From assembly GCF_026210795.1 (NCBI RefSeq), contig NC_089437.1, positions 496,001-560,000 on the forward strand: 64,000 nt of DNA. Direction: 5' to 3'. This document shows, piece by piece, positions 47,578 to 59,152 of the stretch (the first letter of the stretch is position 1; each line of letters begins with the position of its first letter). The position numbers were made by a program, and so were the translations under genes. This DNA is from Rhizophagus irregularis (taxonomy: Eukaryota; Glomeromycota; Glomeromycetes; Glomerales; Glomeraceae). The notes beneath the pieces are model-generated. The model was given only the letters and a program-made list of their open reading frames with translations, searched no databases and was not told the origin of the DNA.

Positions 47578-49197
47578 TTAATTATTTTCATTTACAAATT
47601 TATAAATATCAGTAGATAAATTGGCATATCCTAGAACTTTAATATTATGTGAATTAAATTCCTTCACTTCATCTTTCAAATTAAACAAATCTACATTTTT
47701 TCTATTATACCTATTATACCTATTATATCTTGAAATTAAAGTATTTTTAATAGCCAAATATTTGACTCTTTTCTTCTTCATAATATATTCTTTTATATAA
47801 GGTAAAATATTAATATTTTCATTATATTCTCGCATCACATTATTAATTAACAATTTCTTAAAGAAAATATCTTGAGAATTTTTTAAAAATACTTCAAAAT
47901 CTTTTGCTTCAATGTAAAGAATTAAATTTAAATATTCAAGTTTAGAAGGTAGTGTTTTTCCTAAATTTTGTAATATTAAATTAATATTACTATCTTCACA
48001 ATTCCTTACACTGATTGAAAGATAATTAAGTTTTTGTTTAATATTTTCAATTAAATCGAATATTGGAGAAGTAATGTGAATTTTAAATCTATCTAAATCA
48101 AGAAATTTGATATTTCTGCAATATTTTATAACTAATTCTAATAATTGTTGTTTAAATGACTGATTATAAATAGTAACATAATCAGAGCCTTCAAAATAAT
48201 TCTCATATCCGAAATTTTCTAAATAATTCCCAGATTTTTGTAATAGTGCTTGTGACAAATCAATTTGCAATTTCCCACTTATAAATAAAGATTTCAATTT
48301 AAATGGTTTGGTTAAGTTAATAATGTGTTGAATAAAATTACCTAAATAAGAACAATAAATGATATGAACAGACTCCAAAACATTTAATTTTTCAAATACT
48401 TTAACTAAATTAATTATACCATTTAAATTGATGGAATAGAAAATTATTGTATTTAAGGTATTTGAACAACTAGATTCTTTTGATAATAATAATGATTGAT
48501 ACAAAGATAAATTATCATAACCTAATAAAATTCTTTTAAGATTTTGATGTGAATTAATTATTTGTGATACACGATTATCAGTTAACGTATTAGAACATAA
48601 AATAGAAACTTTTAAATTTCCAATTTTGTTAATGAAATTTGGATTTTGTAAAATCATTTCAAGAATGTTATCACAATATTCGCTATTATATGTGTTTATC
48701 TCAATTTCAAAAGTATGTAAATTTACTTCATTTTCAATAAATAATTTAATTAATGACATATTAATCAATCTTTTAAATTCTAATACTGATTCCAAAATTA
48801 AATTAGGTAAAAAATATATATTACTGAATTTTGAAGTTACATCATTAGCCTCTAACCATTTCTCAATAGAAGGAGTAATTTTACGTATATTCAAATATCT
48901 TATAAAACTAGGATAATTGAAAAGGGTATTTGAAGGTAATAAACAATCAATTATTTGATATTCATTTAATTTTGTTTTTAAATGATCATTCAAATTATAC
49001 AAGTAAATTTCAATAAAATTATAATTTCCAGTAGAAATTGAAAATGGATTTTCCCATAATAATGGAATCGCCAAACGACACCATAATCTATTAACTAAAA
49101 TACATGAATGTAAGGTTGAATAATCATTCTGAAAATTTTTGATGATTTCATTTGTTAATTCAGGTAAATCTCCTGAAAATATTTTCGAGCATGACAT
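47578..49197 (-). CDS. F-box protein (paralogue of 59153-60777)
   Basis: A single-exon gene encodes 539 residues. The F-box is at about residues 8-52 (ELTNEIIKNFQNDYSTLHSC, VNRLWCRLAIPLLWENPF). The remainder is a leucine-, isoleucine- and asparagine-rich region with LRR-like periodicity. A short run coding RYNRYNRYNRK (forward 47700-47735) marks a trinucleotide-type expansion near the C-terminus. The start MSCSKIFSGDLPEL is matched by MACSKIFSGDLPEL in the 59 kb paralogue. SCF ubiquitin-ligase adaptor function is inferred. Confidence 0.85.
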   Translation of the reverse strand: MSCSKIFSGDLPELTNEIIKNFQNDYSTLHSCILVNRLWCRLAIPLLWENPFSISTGNYNFIEIYLYNLNDHLKTKLNEYQIIDCLLPSNTLFNYPSFIRYLNIRKITPSIEKWLEANDVTSKFSNIYFLPNLILESVLEFKRLINMSLIKLFIENEVNLHTFEIEINTYNSEYCDNILEMILQNPNFINKIGNLKVSILCSNTLTDNRVSQIINSHQNLKRILLGYDNLSLYQSLLLSKESSCSNTLNTIIFYSINLNGIINLVKVFEKLNVLESVHIIYCSYLGNFIQHIINLTKPFKLKSLFISGKLQIDLSQALLQKSGNYLENFGYENYFEGSDYVTIYNQSFKQQLLELVIKYCRNIKFLDLDRFKIHITSPIFDLIENIKQKLNYLSISVRNCEDSNINLILQNLGKTLPSKLEYLNLILYIEAKDFEVFLKNSQDIFFKKLLINNVMREYNENINILPYIKEYIMKKKRVKYLAIKNTLISRYNRYNRYNRKNVDLFNLKDEVKEFNSHNIKVLGYANLSTDIYKFVNENN

Positions 49198-50483
49198 ATT
49201 GTAAATGAAAAGTAGTGTACCATTTTATTTGTAAGACCAAACTGAGTTGAATTTATATTCAATTTTCGGAGTGATAATTCCGATATTGGTCGCACAATTG
49301 ATGTCAATAAATTGTGTAACATGCTTAATAATTAGGCGCAGTTTTATTAATTACTGCATTCGTATTATTATGCAGATCATTAGAAAAAAAAATCAAAATT
49401 CTAACTAATAAAAAAAAAATTAATACTTTCAGAATTTGATTTAATTTAGTAAATTTCACATACTCAATCATGTGTAGCTTACGAAACGTTAAAATGCTTA
49501 GTATAATATAACAGATAAGTTAATTGGTAAATTAAGTTTTAATAAAATCTTTCTTTTCCTCGTATAATTAATTATTAATTGCCGTTAAGATCAAATTTAT
49601 AATATTAACATTAATAAAGTGCCGTTAATAATATATCACGAGACTATAATTAATCTAAACCACAATTTAATCCAATTATAGTTAAAATATAGATTCATAT
49701 AGTAAATTATCTTATTCGACTTTTTTTATATAAAAAATTATAAAAATTTTTGTAATTGTTAGTACGTGACGTAATAACTTTAAGCATTCCAACTTTTTTT
49801 ACGGATTTTTATTGACTTCCAAGATTTTATTTAATAGAATTATTGCCGCAAATAATTAAGAAAGCTCATAATAAGAATATGCTGTTACCACAAAGACAAG
49901 AAAGAAAATCAATAGTGCATCTGTATAAAATTTTGCATAATGTTTTTGTTTAATTGAACTAAATGCAATATATCATACTGCAAAATTGCCGATTAAATGA
50001 TTCTACAGTGTCCAAATCTTTTAGTTTTTTTTTTTGGTTAGTACTTAGTAACGCACTAACGCCTAATGCGCATGTCTTCATTAATCGTTTAAATTTAGTT
50101 CTTTAAAGCACATTTAAGAAATACATAGAAATAAAACAATTTTTAAATTTACTTACTAACACAACACTATTTGTAACAGTTGGCAATTATATTCTATAAG
50201 GCCAATTTCCGATATAAATATAAGAAAATCCTTTTTTATTTTGGTTTAAATACCATATACAATATTTTTAACCCGAAATAAATCAATAAATAAAATTTAA
50301 AATTTAAAATATGTTTTTTTTGAATCAAATATCGATATGAATATATATTGTTTATAAAATAAAGTAAGGTAAATTTTTCATCTCAGATAACAAAAACGAA
50401 GTTGTCACATAAAGTACATAACCTAAAAGAGAAGTTTGTCATAGAAATGAGATAATTGGGAATAATTAACATTTGAGATATCT
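49198..50483. other. Intergenic region, no gene seen
   Basis: AT-rich spacer between the F-box gene (transcribed leftward, starting at 49197) and the 3' end of the Argonaute gene. No frame or element was recognised. Confidence 0.4.
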
Positions 50484-53400
50484 TTAATTTACCTTTCGTA
50501 GCTCGCCCTTTACCTCTCCAATTGTGGTCGCGGTACTTTTGTCGCCTTTGGATGATTCAGTATCAGTATCACGGTAGGGTGAGTGAATTTTTGCCCTAGC
50601 AGCAGCTAAATGGGCGTAATATACCGGAGGTACCTATTTAAATACAATAAGATATTTATCATTTACTACATAAAATGATAAAAAATGTAATTTAAAACTT
50701 TACCAAAGATACTGCACGTGTACAACGCGCATATACATAACAAAGATTATAAGATAACATTTGTAACCTAAATTATTAATTATATATTAGTTACGCATAT
50801 CAATTATTATTAAATTAGATTAAATTGACTTACCTATTTGCATCAAACCCGTTTTCGTCATATAAAACACGATAATGGGCTGGCCGAGACGTTCCCAGCA
50901 GTCCAGCATGACTTAATAAATCTGGTAAGGATTTAAAGTCATTTAGAAATGCTACAGAATTTATACATCAATGTACAATTTAATTACTTACAAAAATCAA
51001 ATTCAAATGGATGTGTAATGTCCATATCAACAACAGTGCCAGGAATACAATTTCCCGTTCTATCGCCGCCATGAATTGGGAAAAGACGTGTGTGGTGTCT
51101 CTTCTGCACCACAACAAACGTGATATTGGGTTTATAACTAGCCTCAAGACTTCGACACGCGGCTGTAGTAATTAAATAGATTAACGAAAAGCATGAATAA
51201 ATCTAAGAATAATATGTTTCAATTACCTCTAATCGCGGTTAGTTCACATTCTAATACCTCCATAAATTGACTCTCTGAAACTCCGTCTCGGTAAAATAAA
51301 ATTTTTTTGGGTTTTAACCCACAAGTTTGATAAAATGCTTTTAACGATTCCTTAACCATATTTTCCAAATCTATTATTATTTCGGTACCGCCGGTTTGAA
51401 CCCTAAGTGACGCTGCATAACGTGATGCCTTAACGTTCATGGAACCACACAGGGCAGCATAAGATGGACTTTCATCATCGGCTGAAGAGATGCAAAAAAC
51501 ATAAATATATTAGTAAAATAATTCGTGTGAAAAAAAAAAAAATTACAATTTACCAGTCGCCGTAGGATGAGTAACGTCTGCGCCCATCAAAATAGTAGGA
51601 TCATCTATCAAAAATTGAATATGTTCGGGAATGAGAAATGAATTCTCTCCTCCAAGTTTAACGTTCATCTTTAGGCAAACATTCGCACAATATTGTTTTT
51701 TTGGGTTTTTCATATGTATACTTTGGATACACTGTGTTGCGACACCAATAGCTGTTTCGCTAATACGTTTAATTTCGGCATATAATTCTGGTCCAGCATT
51801 TGGGAGAATACAAAGAATAAGCTGTGGTTTAATTACCCTCGCCTTTTCTTTAGCATTCAAATAGGCTTTGTTTAATGATTCCTCAATATTTCCTATAGGA
51901 TTTCCGCGACATATAGGAGGATCTCTATCTAAAATGTTCTGTTATATATGATTAGAAACTTGAATGATTCATACAAAAAGGGTTGATATCATTTAACTTA
52001 CCATTCCAGTATCTTGACACGTATTAACTAATTCTCTCACAAAAAACTTAATAGCTTGATCAGGTAAGTGCTTATAATTAGAAAAGACCATAACTGACCA
52101 TGAGCTGAGGGTGGCACCATTTGCTACTTTTTTATCTCGTAAATTCCACGCTCCACCATTCGGCCGGACACGATGCTCCCTTGACGACTGATGGTATTGA
52201 ATTGTTGGAGTAGGGAGAATCCTAGCGTTCACCTATAAATTATTGTTATTAAAAATATTCCTATGATGCAACAATAATATTTCAAACCTACCACAGCCAT
52301 ATCTTTTGATACTTCCATCCCGAATTGTTTAAGGTACTCGTTACCTTTATAATTTAATATATTGAGACCATCATGGATCTTATTTGCCCGAACGTTCGGA
52401 TTTTGACGAGTAAATTTCATCATTTCATCTGTTAGATTCTTATCCAATTTCCGCATATATCGTTGTTGCTGTTATACGAAATAACAAATTTTTTTAATAA
52501 AAACATTTCTTATAATCATATGATATCACTAGATGAATATATAATTACCGGAATTACGTCACAAACTTCTAATGGAAGATAAACGGTTTTCCTTACGACA
52601 ACACAAGGAAGAAATGGGTATATTAAACGTTTATTGAATTGATTTTGAAAATAGGTTTTCACATCAATCCTACTACCGTCCTTATCAAACGTAGTATGAG
52701 AAGCTGGAGTCTTAGTTAATTTCTCAATCTTAAATTTTCGTTTATTTTCCGGGTTATGATTATCTCTTATTTTAAGATTTTTTATTCTCTTCTCAACTTT
52801 TTGACGGTCTTTATCTGATAATCCTTTACGTAGATCATTGGGAGATCTAAGATCCAATATTTTTGCAACCATCCGAATAAGTGGACCTTCTTCATAGAAG
52901 GCGGTAGCACTTAAGTCTATGTTTATCATCATTTTACCCCTTGCAGGACGTGCTGATTGGTAATACCCCTGCCAAGCCTCAATACCCCCAAAGAGTGATC
53001 TAGCTCCCTGCGGAGTGTAAAATGAATTACGTACAGTAGGATATTTTGCAGAAATCTCGTGACTGATAATGATGTCCATTGCCGTTATTGCTTATTACAT
53101 AAATATGAACATAATCTATTATGAGATTCATTCTTATTTAAGAAAGAAAGAAAGGAATAAACTTACCCATTTGGCAATTTTCAGTCATCCTGCTTTTTGC
53201 GAATAAAAATTGGAATAGGTCCTCCATGTCAATATCTCTAGCTTTTCTTATTGTAATTCTGAAATCTTCAGGTGGACGTTTTCTTGCCACGGGCACGTTA
53301 CCTTCCTCTAATTTTACCTAATTATAAATTAAGCTTAACGTTAATAATTTCAAAGCCATAAAAAAGTAAAAATAAACTTCAAGATATTTTACGTCAAAAC

Positions 53401-53883
53401 TTTTGCCTTCAAATGGTAATGGCTTGTGTGTAAACATATTTGTTCTTCCTATAAACATTTACAATTGGTTAGTAAATATTAATTTCCCCCTTTTAAATAC
53501 AAGCATATATTTAGACATCATATAGCATAATATTCTAAAAAAAGGAATTAGTATGTAATACAATTTGGTATCGCTATATTATAAAATTACATTCATTTTG
53601 TTTTAGATATTTGTAACGAAAAATATTTTTTTTTTTTTACCGAATACGTACCATCGAATACTGGTCTTACACCCCCAAGAGCTTCTTGGTTTTTCTCCGA
53701 AAAAAGGTTAAATACTTTCCTATTTAATCGCGGGGGTACCTCAGGTTTTATCGTTACATCATAATGTATAATTTTCGTTTTTTGCATCTTAGTAACTTCA
53801 AAGAAGTTTGCTCGAACTTTTATTGGCTCTCCTTCATTACCAATACCTGGTCTTTTTATAATTTGAAAAGTTTCTTTTTCCAT
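50484..53883 (-). CDS. Argonaute, catalytic tetrad intact
   Basis: The predicted protein has 838 residues from 12 exons: 53883-53652, 53448-53378, 53317-53167, 53090-52549, 52468-52292, 52232-52002, 51938-51554, 51481-51227, 51162-50992, 50921-50834, 50767-50704 and 50633-50484. The total is 2517 nt, divisible by three. Order: N domain (RPVFDG, about residue 75), linker with [22 protein letters not shown] (about 245-330), MID (about 400-500), PIWI (about 510-815). The slicer residues line up as Asp589 (GADVTHP), Glu630 (GTEIIIDLE), Asp662 (FYRDGVSE) and His797 (YYAHLAAAR), with spacing like human AGO2. It should load small RNAs and cleave targets. The short C-terminus ends RKVN instead of the usual YFA. 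Introns are 50-110 nt except the first (about 200). Flanked by no other RNAi gene here. Confidence 0.9.
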
Positions 53884-56170
53884 ATTATAAAATTAACGAA
53901 GATAATATAAATGGTAATAAATAAAAATATTTTTTAATTTCTTTTTCGTGACTTGAGATAAAGAAAGATATTAAAAGTGATTGAAATTTTTTTTTTTTTT
54001 TTTTTTTTTAAATAGAGTTTTTCCGGAATTCGGCCAAATTTATAATTCTGACCAGAATTATGACTCGATAAGATGATCATTGCTTTTTGGCGATAGCCGT
54101 TCCAACAAATTCTTAAAACCGACCGGACTTTCCGACGATCATTGGTCTAAGGACGAAACAAAATCGGAAAAGTTCACAAGGTCCTTAACAAAAGTTCGTA
54201 TTTGACACCAGACATAACACCAACTTATTTTTTACTCCTTTACCTTCGGTTTGAGACTTTTTTCTCGGGGGTTGATAAGAAGAAAAGTATTTTAGGCCTT
54301 TTGCAAGAATTTTACTCACCTGCGGTCAAAAAGCGTTCTAAACCTTACAAAATACAAGGTTTCTTTGAACTACAGAAGTATCGGACGGTGAACTAGAAGT
54401 TTTGAACGGAGACAGACAACTTTTTTTCTCTTTGACTACTTGTGGACTTGGACTTGGACCGTCTTTGGGCTTCGGATTTCTAGGGATTCTTGGGAATTTT
54501 TTTAGTTCTGTGGCGCAGTACAAATTTGACAACAACAAACTAGGAAGTTTTGGATTCTCGTCCGCACCAATAAGTTTCGACAGAAATGGCGCAATCGATC
54601 AGCGGTCACGTAGTCTCGCAAATTATGAACCACACATTAGAGTTTGGAACCGGTTCTATTTTCGAAAACCGATTTAAAACGGGTGCAACCGGTTCAATCT
54701 GTTTCAAACTGGTTTCGCAAAACCCGATTGAAACCGAATAACCATCTGGTTTATATTTGATAATTCTGTCCAGAATTAAATGTGATCGGCATAAATCTGG
54801 CCAAGTTATAATTCGACCAGAATCACAAATCTTGTGTAACACAATACTTTGCCACACTCCGATCACCAAAAGACGTCATCAGTATTCTCCATACGTTATC
54901 GGACCGGATTTTTGGATTAGCTGGACTCATCTGCTCAAGGTTAACTTCTCGGTAGTGTTCGTGATGCGTCTACTTCCTCGGCGGGAGTACGCACAGTATC
55001 CCAATCATGGAGGTTTCAGTTTTGTGACCTGGCTAGGGAAAGGTCGGTCATGATGGGGAGGGAATGCATGGTTTACTGCCGGGAGCCCGTAATGAAGGGT
55101 AGGTAGTTAGTTGGAGTCGGTAGGTTGTGTGTTCCGTTTTCCAGAGCGACGTCAGTTGGTGTTATAGTTTAGTTTTTTAAATATTTTTTGTTTTATTTTT
55201 TTGGATGGCCATATGGTGTTATTTTATTTAGTTTTGTATTTTATTTATTATCTGTTATAGATAGACTGGTTAGTTATAGGGTTATCGTTGTCTGACGGTA
55301 CCTCTATGTGTTATGAGTGTTTTTATACACCAAATAAATAAATAAAAATGCGTTGCTATTTTTTTTTTTAAAAAAAAAAAATTTTTAAAACCGGAAGTAA
55401 CAATAAATTTAAAACATTATTCTGGCTAGCGCTATAAAATTGGCCCGAATTACTGCCCCAATGGATTAGGGTTTGGTTCATACCAATTTTATCAATCCAC
55501 TTTCGAAATTAAAGAAACTATTAAATTAACAAATAATTTCTAGATTCTAATAAGTTTTTTACTGGAGGTCAGAATTATCAATTTTTACCGGCACTATATT
55601 TTTTTAATGCTGGTCGATCGTCATAATTTCAGTCACAGGTGATCATCACCCCGGTGATAGTTAGAAAAATTCTTCTAATAATTCCTCATAAAATTGACTT
55701 TTATAGTTTTCCATATAACAAATTGATATAATTTTAACAATGTTTTAATTAAATGATTACTTAATTATTACTTACATCACCCAGATAAAATAGACAAGAT
55801 TGCTCATTATTTTAATTAAGTTCATAGGATATTTTGATAGTAAAATCGATTTTGGTGAAACATCACAAAGATTTCGTCTTGAATAATCAAAATCAAAATT
55901 AAAAATTTTTGAATTAATACTTTGACTGCTTGTATATAGTGCTTCGATCCGGATGGGTTTTTAACGGATCGATCCGCGGTTTACTACGGGTTGGCATGAG
56001 TTGGAGCTATAAGTTTGGCCAAAATTAATAAAATTTGTGGAAGGATAATTTTTTTAAATCTGACAAAAATTATAGTTTGACAAAAATAATAGAAAAATGT
56101 TGTGATGCTAATTAACGGATCAATCCGGATCGAAGCGCTACTTGTATACTTCACAATAATGGCAAATATT
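53884..56170. other. Intergenic region with a less AT-rich repeat-like segment
   Basis: About 54010-55150 has visibly higher GC than its surroundings and no intact family frame. Two direct, imperfect copies of GGCCAAATTTATAATTCTGA / GGCCAAGTTATAATTCGACC-type sequence occur at about 54033 and 54801. It ends near 55330 in CACCAAATAAATAAATAAAA, which looks like a 3' end with a poly-A-like tail. I suspect an old transposable element, possibly a retroelement 3' part, but recognise no domain. The rest holds TLDc relics (next entry) and the flank of copy I. Confidence 0.35.
55484..55712 (-). pseudogene. TLDc relic in two pieces
   Basis: Sequence at 55484-55550 matches the ARWIDK-region codons of the TLDc domain, and 55668-55712 matches the preceding LLEELYS-type linker (compare 13670-13700). 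They are separated by about 110 bases of unrelated, GC-richer sequence (CACAGGTGATCATCACCCCG at about 55634). It is a heavily decayed BTB-TLDc fragment with an insertion. Confidence 0.55.
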
Positions 56171-56290
56171 AAAATGGTAAGTCGCACGGAATTTGTGACA
56201 TCCAACATTTAATGGGGATTCGCAAACTTTATTATTAAAAAAAAAGTTGTTTTCTTTCTTATTCTTTTTCATATTATAATTTAACAGAAA

Positions 56291-57807
56291 ATGTCCAAGC
56301 AATTTTTTCCAAATTTAAGTCAAAACTATATTGAGATTTTGAATGATGATGAATATTATGATATTACTATTGAAGTCGGTGAAGATCCAAATGTAAAAAT
56401 ATTTCGTTCACATATGATTATTCTGTATTACCGTTCTCCATTTTTACGACGAACTTTGGCTTCCAACAAAAAGAATGATAATGGTGTCTTGTCTCATGTT
56501 AAGTTACCAAACATTTCACCAGATATCTTTCAAATTATTTTAAAGTAAGTTTATATTGCTAATTCTTATTAGTATTTTAAATATTTTATATTTATTACAT
56601 TTTTTATTATTTAGATACATTTATGGTGGTGTTATTTCATTAAATGAACAAGAACCTTCAAAGATTTTAAAAGTTTTGGTCGCTGCTGATCAACTACTGC
56701 TTCAAGAATTAATTGATTATTTGCAAACATATTTAATTGAAAATAAATCTGAGTGGATGGAACAATACTTTGAACTTATTTACCAAGCAAGTTTTCAATC
56801 TAATTCTTTATTAGAACTTCAACAATATTGTACAAGTTTCATTTGAAAAAATATTTAAATCACTTGATTTTACCTCACTTTCTGAGAAATCATTGATTTC
56901 GCTTATTAAAAGAGATGATTTACAAATGAAAGAAATTGAAATTTGGGATCATGTATTAAAATGGGGACTTGAAAAAAATCCTACACTTCTTTCAGATCCT
57001 ACTGCTTGGTCAGATGATGATTTCAAAATGATGGAAAATACTTTACAACATTGTTTACCTTTTATTAGATTTTTTAGTTTATCTTCGGAAGATTTCTTTC
57101 AAAAAGTTCGACCTTATAAAAAACTTTTAAAACGTCAACTTTATGAAGAGTTATTAGAGTCATATTTAAATCCTAATAGTAAACCAAATTATAATATTTT
57201 ACTTCCTCGATCTAGAAATATTGATGGAATTATTGATTCAAAAATTGTTAATTTAAATATTGCATCTTTAATTTCTAGATGGATTGATAAAATTGATATT
57301 AAAAGCAAATATGCTTATGCAAGAGAATTATATTTACCATATGAATTTAAATTACTCTTAAGGGGAAGCCGAGATGGATTCACTCCTAGAAAGTTTCATA
57401 AATTATGTGATAACAAACTTTATACTGTAACATTTGCTAAAATAAAAGAAACAGAAGAAATTATTGGAGGATATAATCCTTTAGAATGGAAATCAAATGG
57501 TAAATTTGTTAAAACCAAAGATAGTTTTATATTTTCTTTTAAAAGTAAAAATAATTTTAAAGATTCAATTTTAAGTCGTATAAAAGATTCGGATCATGCG
57601 TTGTTTTGCGGTAGTAATGTTGGACCTAAATTCGGTACTGATGATTTTGATATGATTGCGATGGAAGATTCAAAAGAATATGAATATTTAAGATGTTTAC
57701 AACGAAGTTATGAAAAAAAGATAAGAGATACGGAAGATAAGTTTTCAATAGAAGATTATGAAGTATTTCAAATTATAGAGAAAGATGATCAATACTCAAA
57801 TAATTAA
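56291..57807 (+). pseudogene. BTB-BACK-TLDc protein, copy I, 11-nt deletion
   Basis: The gene structure is as in copy G: exon 1 56291-56544, intron 56545-56614 (GTAAGT...TTTAG), exon 2 from 56615. MSKQFFPNLSQNY start; BTB and the first BACK helices are intact. At about 56841 eleven bases present in copy G (in the FMAKFPEK codons) are missing, producing a TGA at once. Downstream, the frame stays open for the rest of BACK and the whole TLDc domain to 57807, ending KDDQYSNN. With only one lesion over 1.5 kb this is a very young pseudogene, a sequencing error, or a strain-specific null allele. Confidence 0.8.
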
Positions 57808-59152
57808 TTTTCTTTGCTTATTTTATATTAAATAAACTTTATAATTTATTATATTTTAGTATATTTAAATTGAATAATTAAATGTAATAATTATGGATTC
57901 ACTAAATATGAAGCATTTTATTTACAAAACCATAATATTGTATTTTCACTCCAGTTTACTTGTTTGATACTGTTTATTATTATAGACTACAAATAACTTA
58001 CAATATTAAATAAGTTCTGGCAATTACTTAGTATTTTGACACACAATTTTTTAATTTACATTTACATTATTACTTCAGGCGTAAATTAATATTCTTATAA
58101 TTTAATAAATTGGAGAATCTAACATTTTCCTATATTCCATGTTTACGGTCCTATATATAATACCAATTATATTGTTTATGTTGACTCATTGTTTGAAATG
58201 ATGTCTTTCTCCATTTTAAAGGAATAATTTATTTTCTGTATACACATTGCGAGTACGAGATTATATTTGTCATTTAAATTTTGTTATGATATAAAATTGG
58301 TAAATTAGAATCACTTATTTGCTATTAAATTTCTAATGTTCAAAGTATATCATATTATCATATGGTTCTTATTACAGTATACCAAAAAAAAAAAAGAATC
58401 ATAAACTTAACATACATTTGGATAATGGTTTGATAAAATAAGTTGACAGCTTGACACAATTGTGAATTTATAAAATGTATATAATTATATAGTTTTAATT
58501 AGCTTTCTTATAATTTGAAATACTTGTTTTCAAATTCTATTTAAAGTAAAATAAAGCGACTTGAGAAAGATTTGATTATGCAGTTTATATACAATATTAT
58601 TCAAATTTTAATAAAGAATTATTATATTGCAAATAATCAACTAATTCTTATTTGATTAGCAGCTGTCAATACAAAATTTCTGAAATTCATACTCATTTAA
58701 TAAAATGATATCACCATAAATATATCTGTATTATTATTAAATTAACTTGCTATAAAATAACCAAGTTATTATTGAAAACTAAATGTTACTTTATAAGAAT
58801 TTGGTAAGATATTTGGCAACTTGACGTGGGTAAAGGCGCCGTCATATAAGTTGGTTCATCTTTAAAAATGAACGTTTTATTAAAAGAAAAAAAAAATAAT
58901 TTTTTATGTTGTAATCTGCTAAAATATTACAATAATATTGTATTCTAGAAATATATAAATTAAATATGAATGAGTGACAAAGGATCTAAATCTTATACAT
59001 CATTTCTCAAGTCTATTGGTTAGAGGATGAAATAGGAATGATTTACATGTTATTTGTTGTCTTTTTATGGAATACTAAATAAAAATTGTACAACGCCGAA
59101 AAAAATGAAAGCAAACTTCTTTTCTCCTTTTCCTTTACCAAACAATCCAAAC
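57808..59152. other. Intergenic region with a BTB relic
   Basis: 57808-58200 is the 3' flank shared with copy G, and 58230-58340 matches 46130-46310. No intact gene. The BTB relic at 58670-58880 is listed separately. Confidence 0.4.
58670..58880 (-). pseudogene. BTB relic, copy J
   Basis: The minus strand keeps the exon 2 start (ATATATTTATGGTGATATCA at about 58707-58728), intron-like sequence, and a decayed exon 1 end corresponding to the HVKLPNISP region of the intact copies. Stops and indels are frequent and nothing remains of BACK or TLDc. It lies between sequence shared with the 46 kb locus and an F-box copy, like relic H. Confidence 0.6.

Noticed and set aside
48626-48916. 96-codon plus-strand frame
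   Set aside because: It is antisense to the intact F-box gene at 47578-49197.
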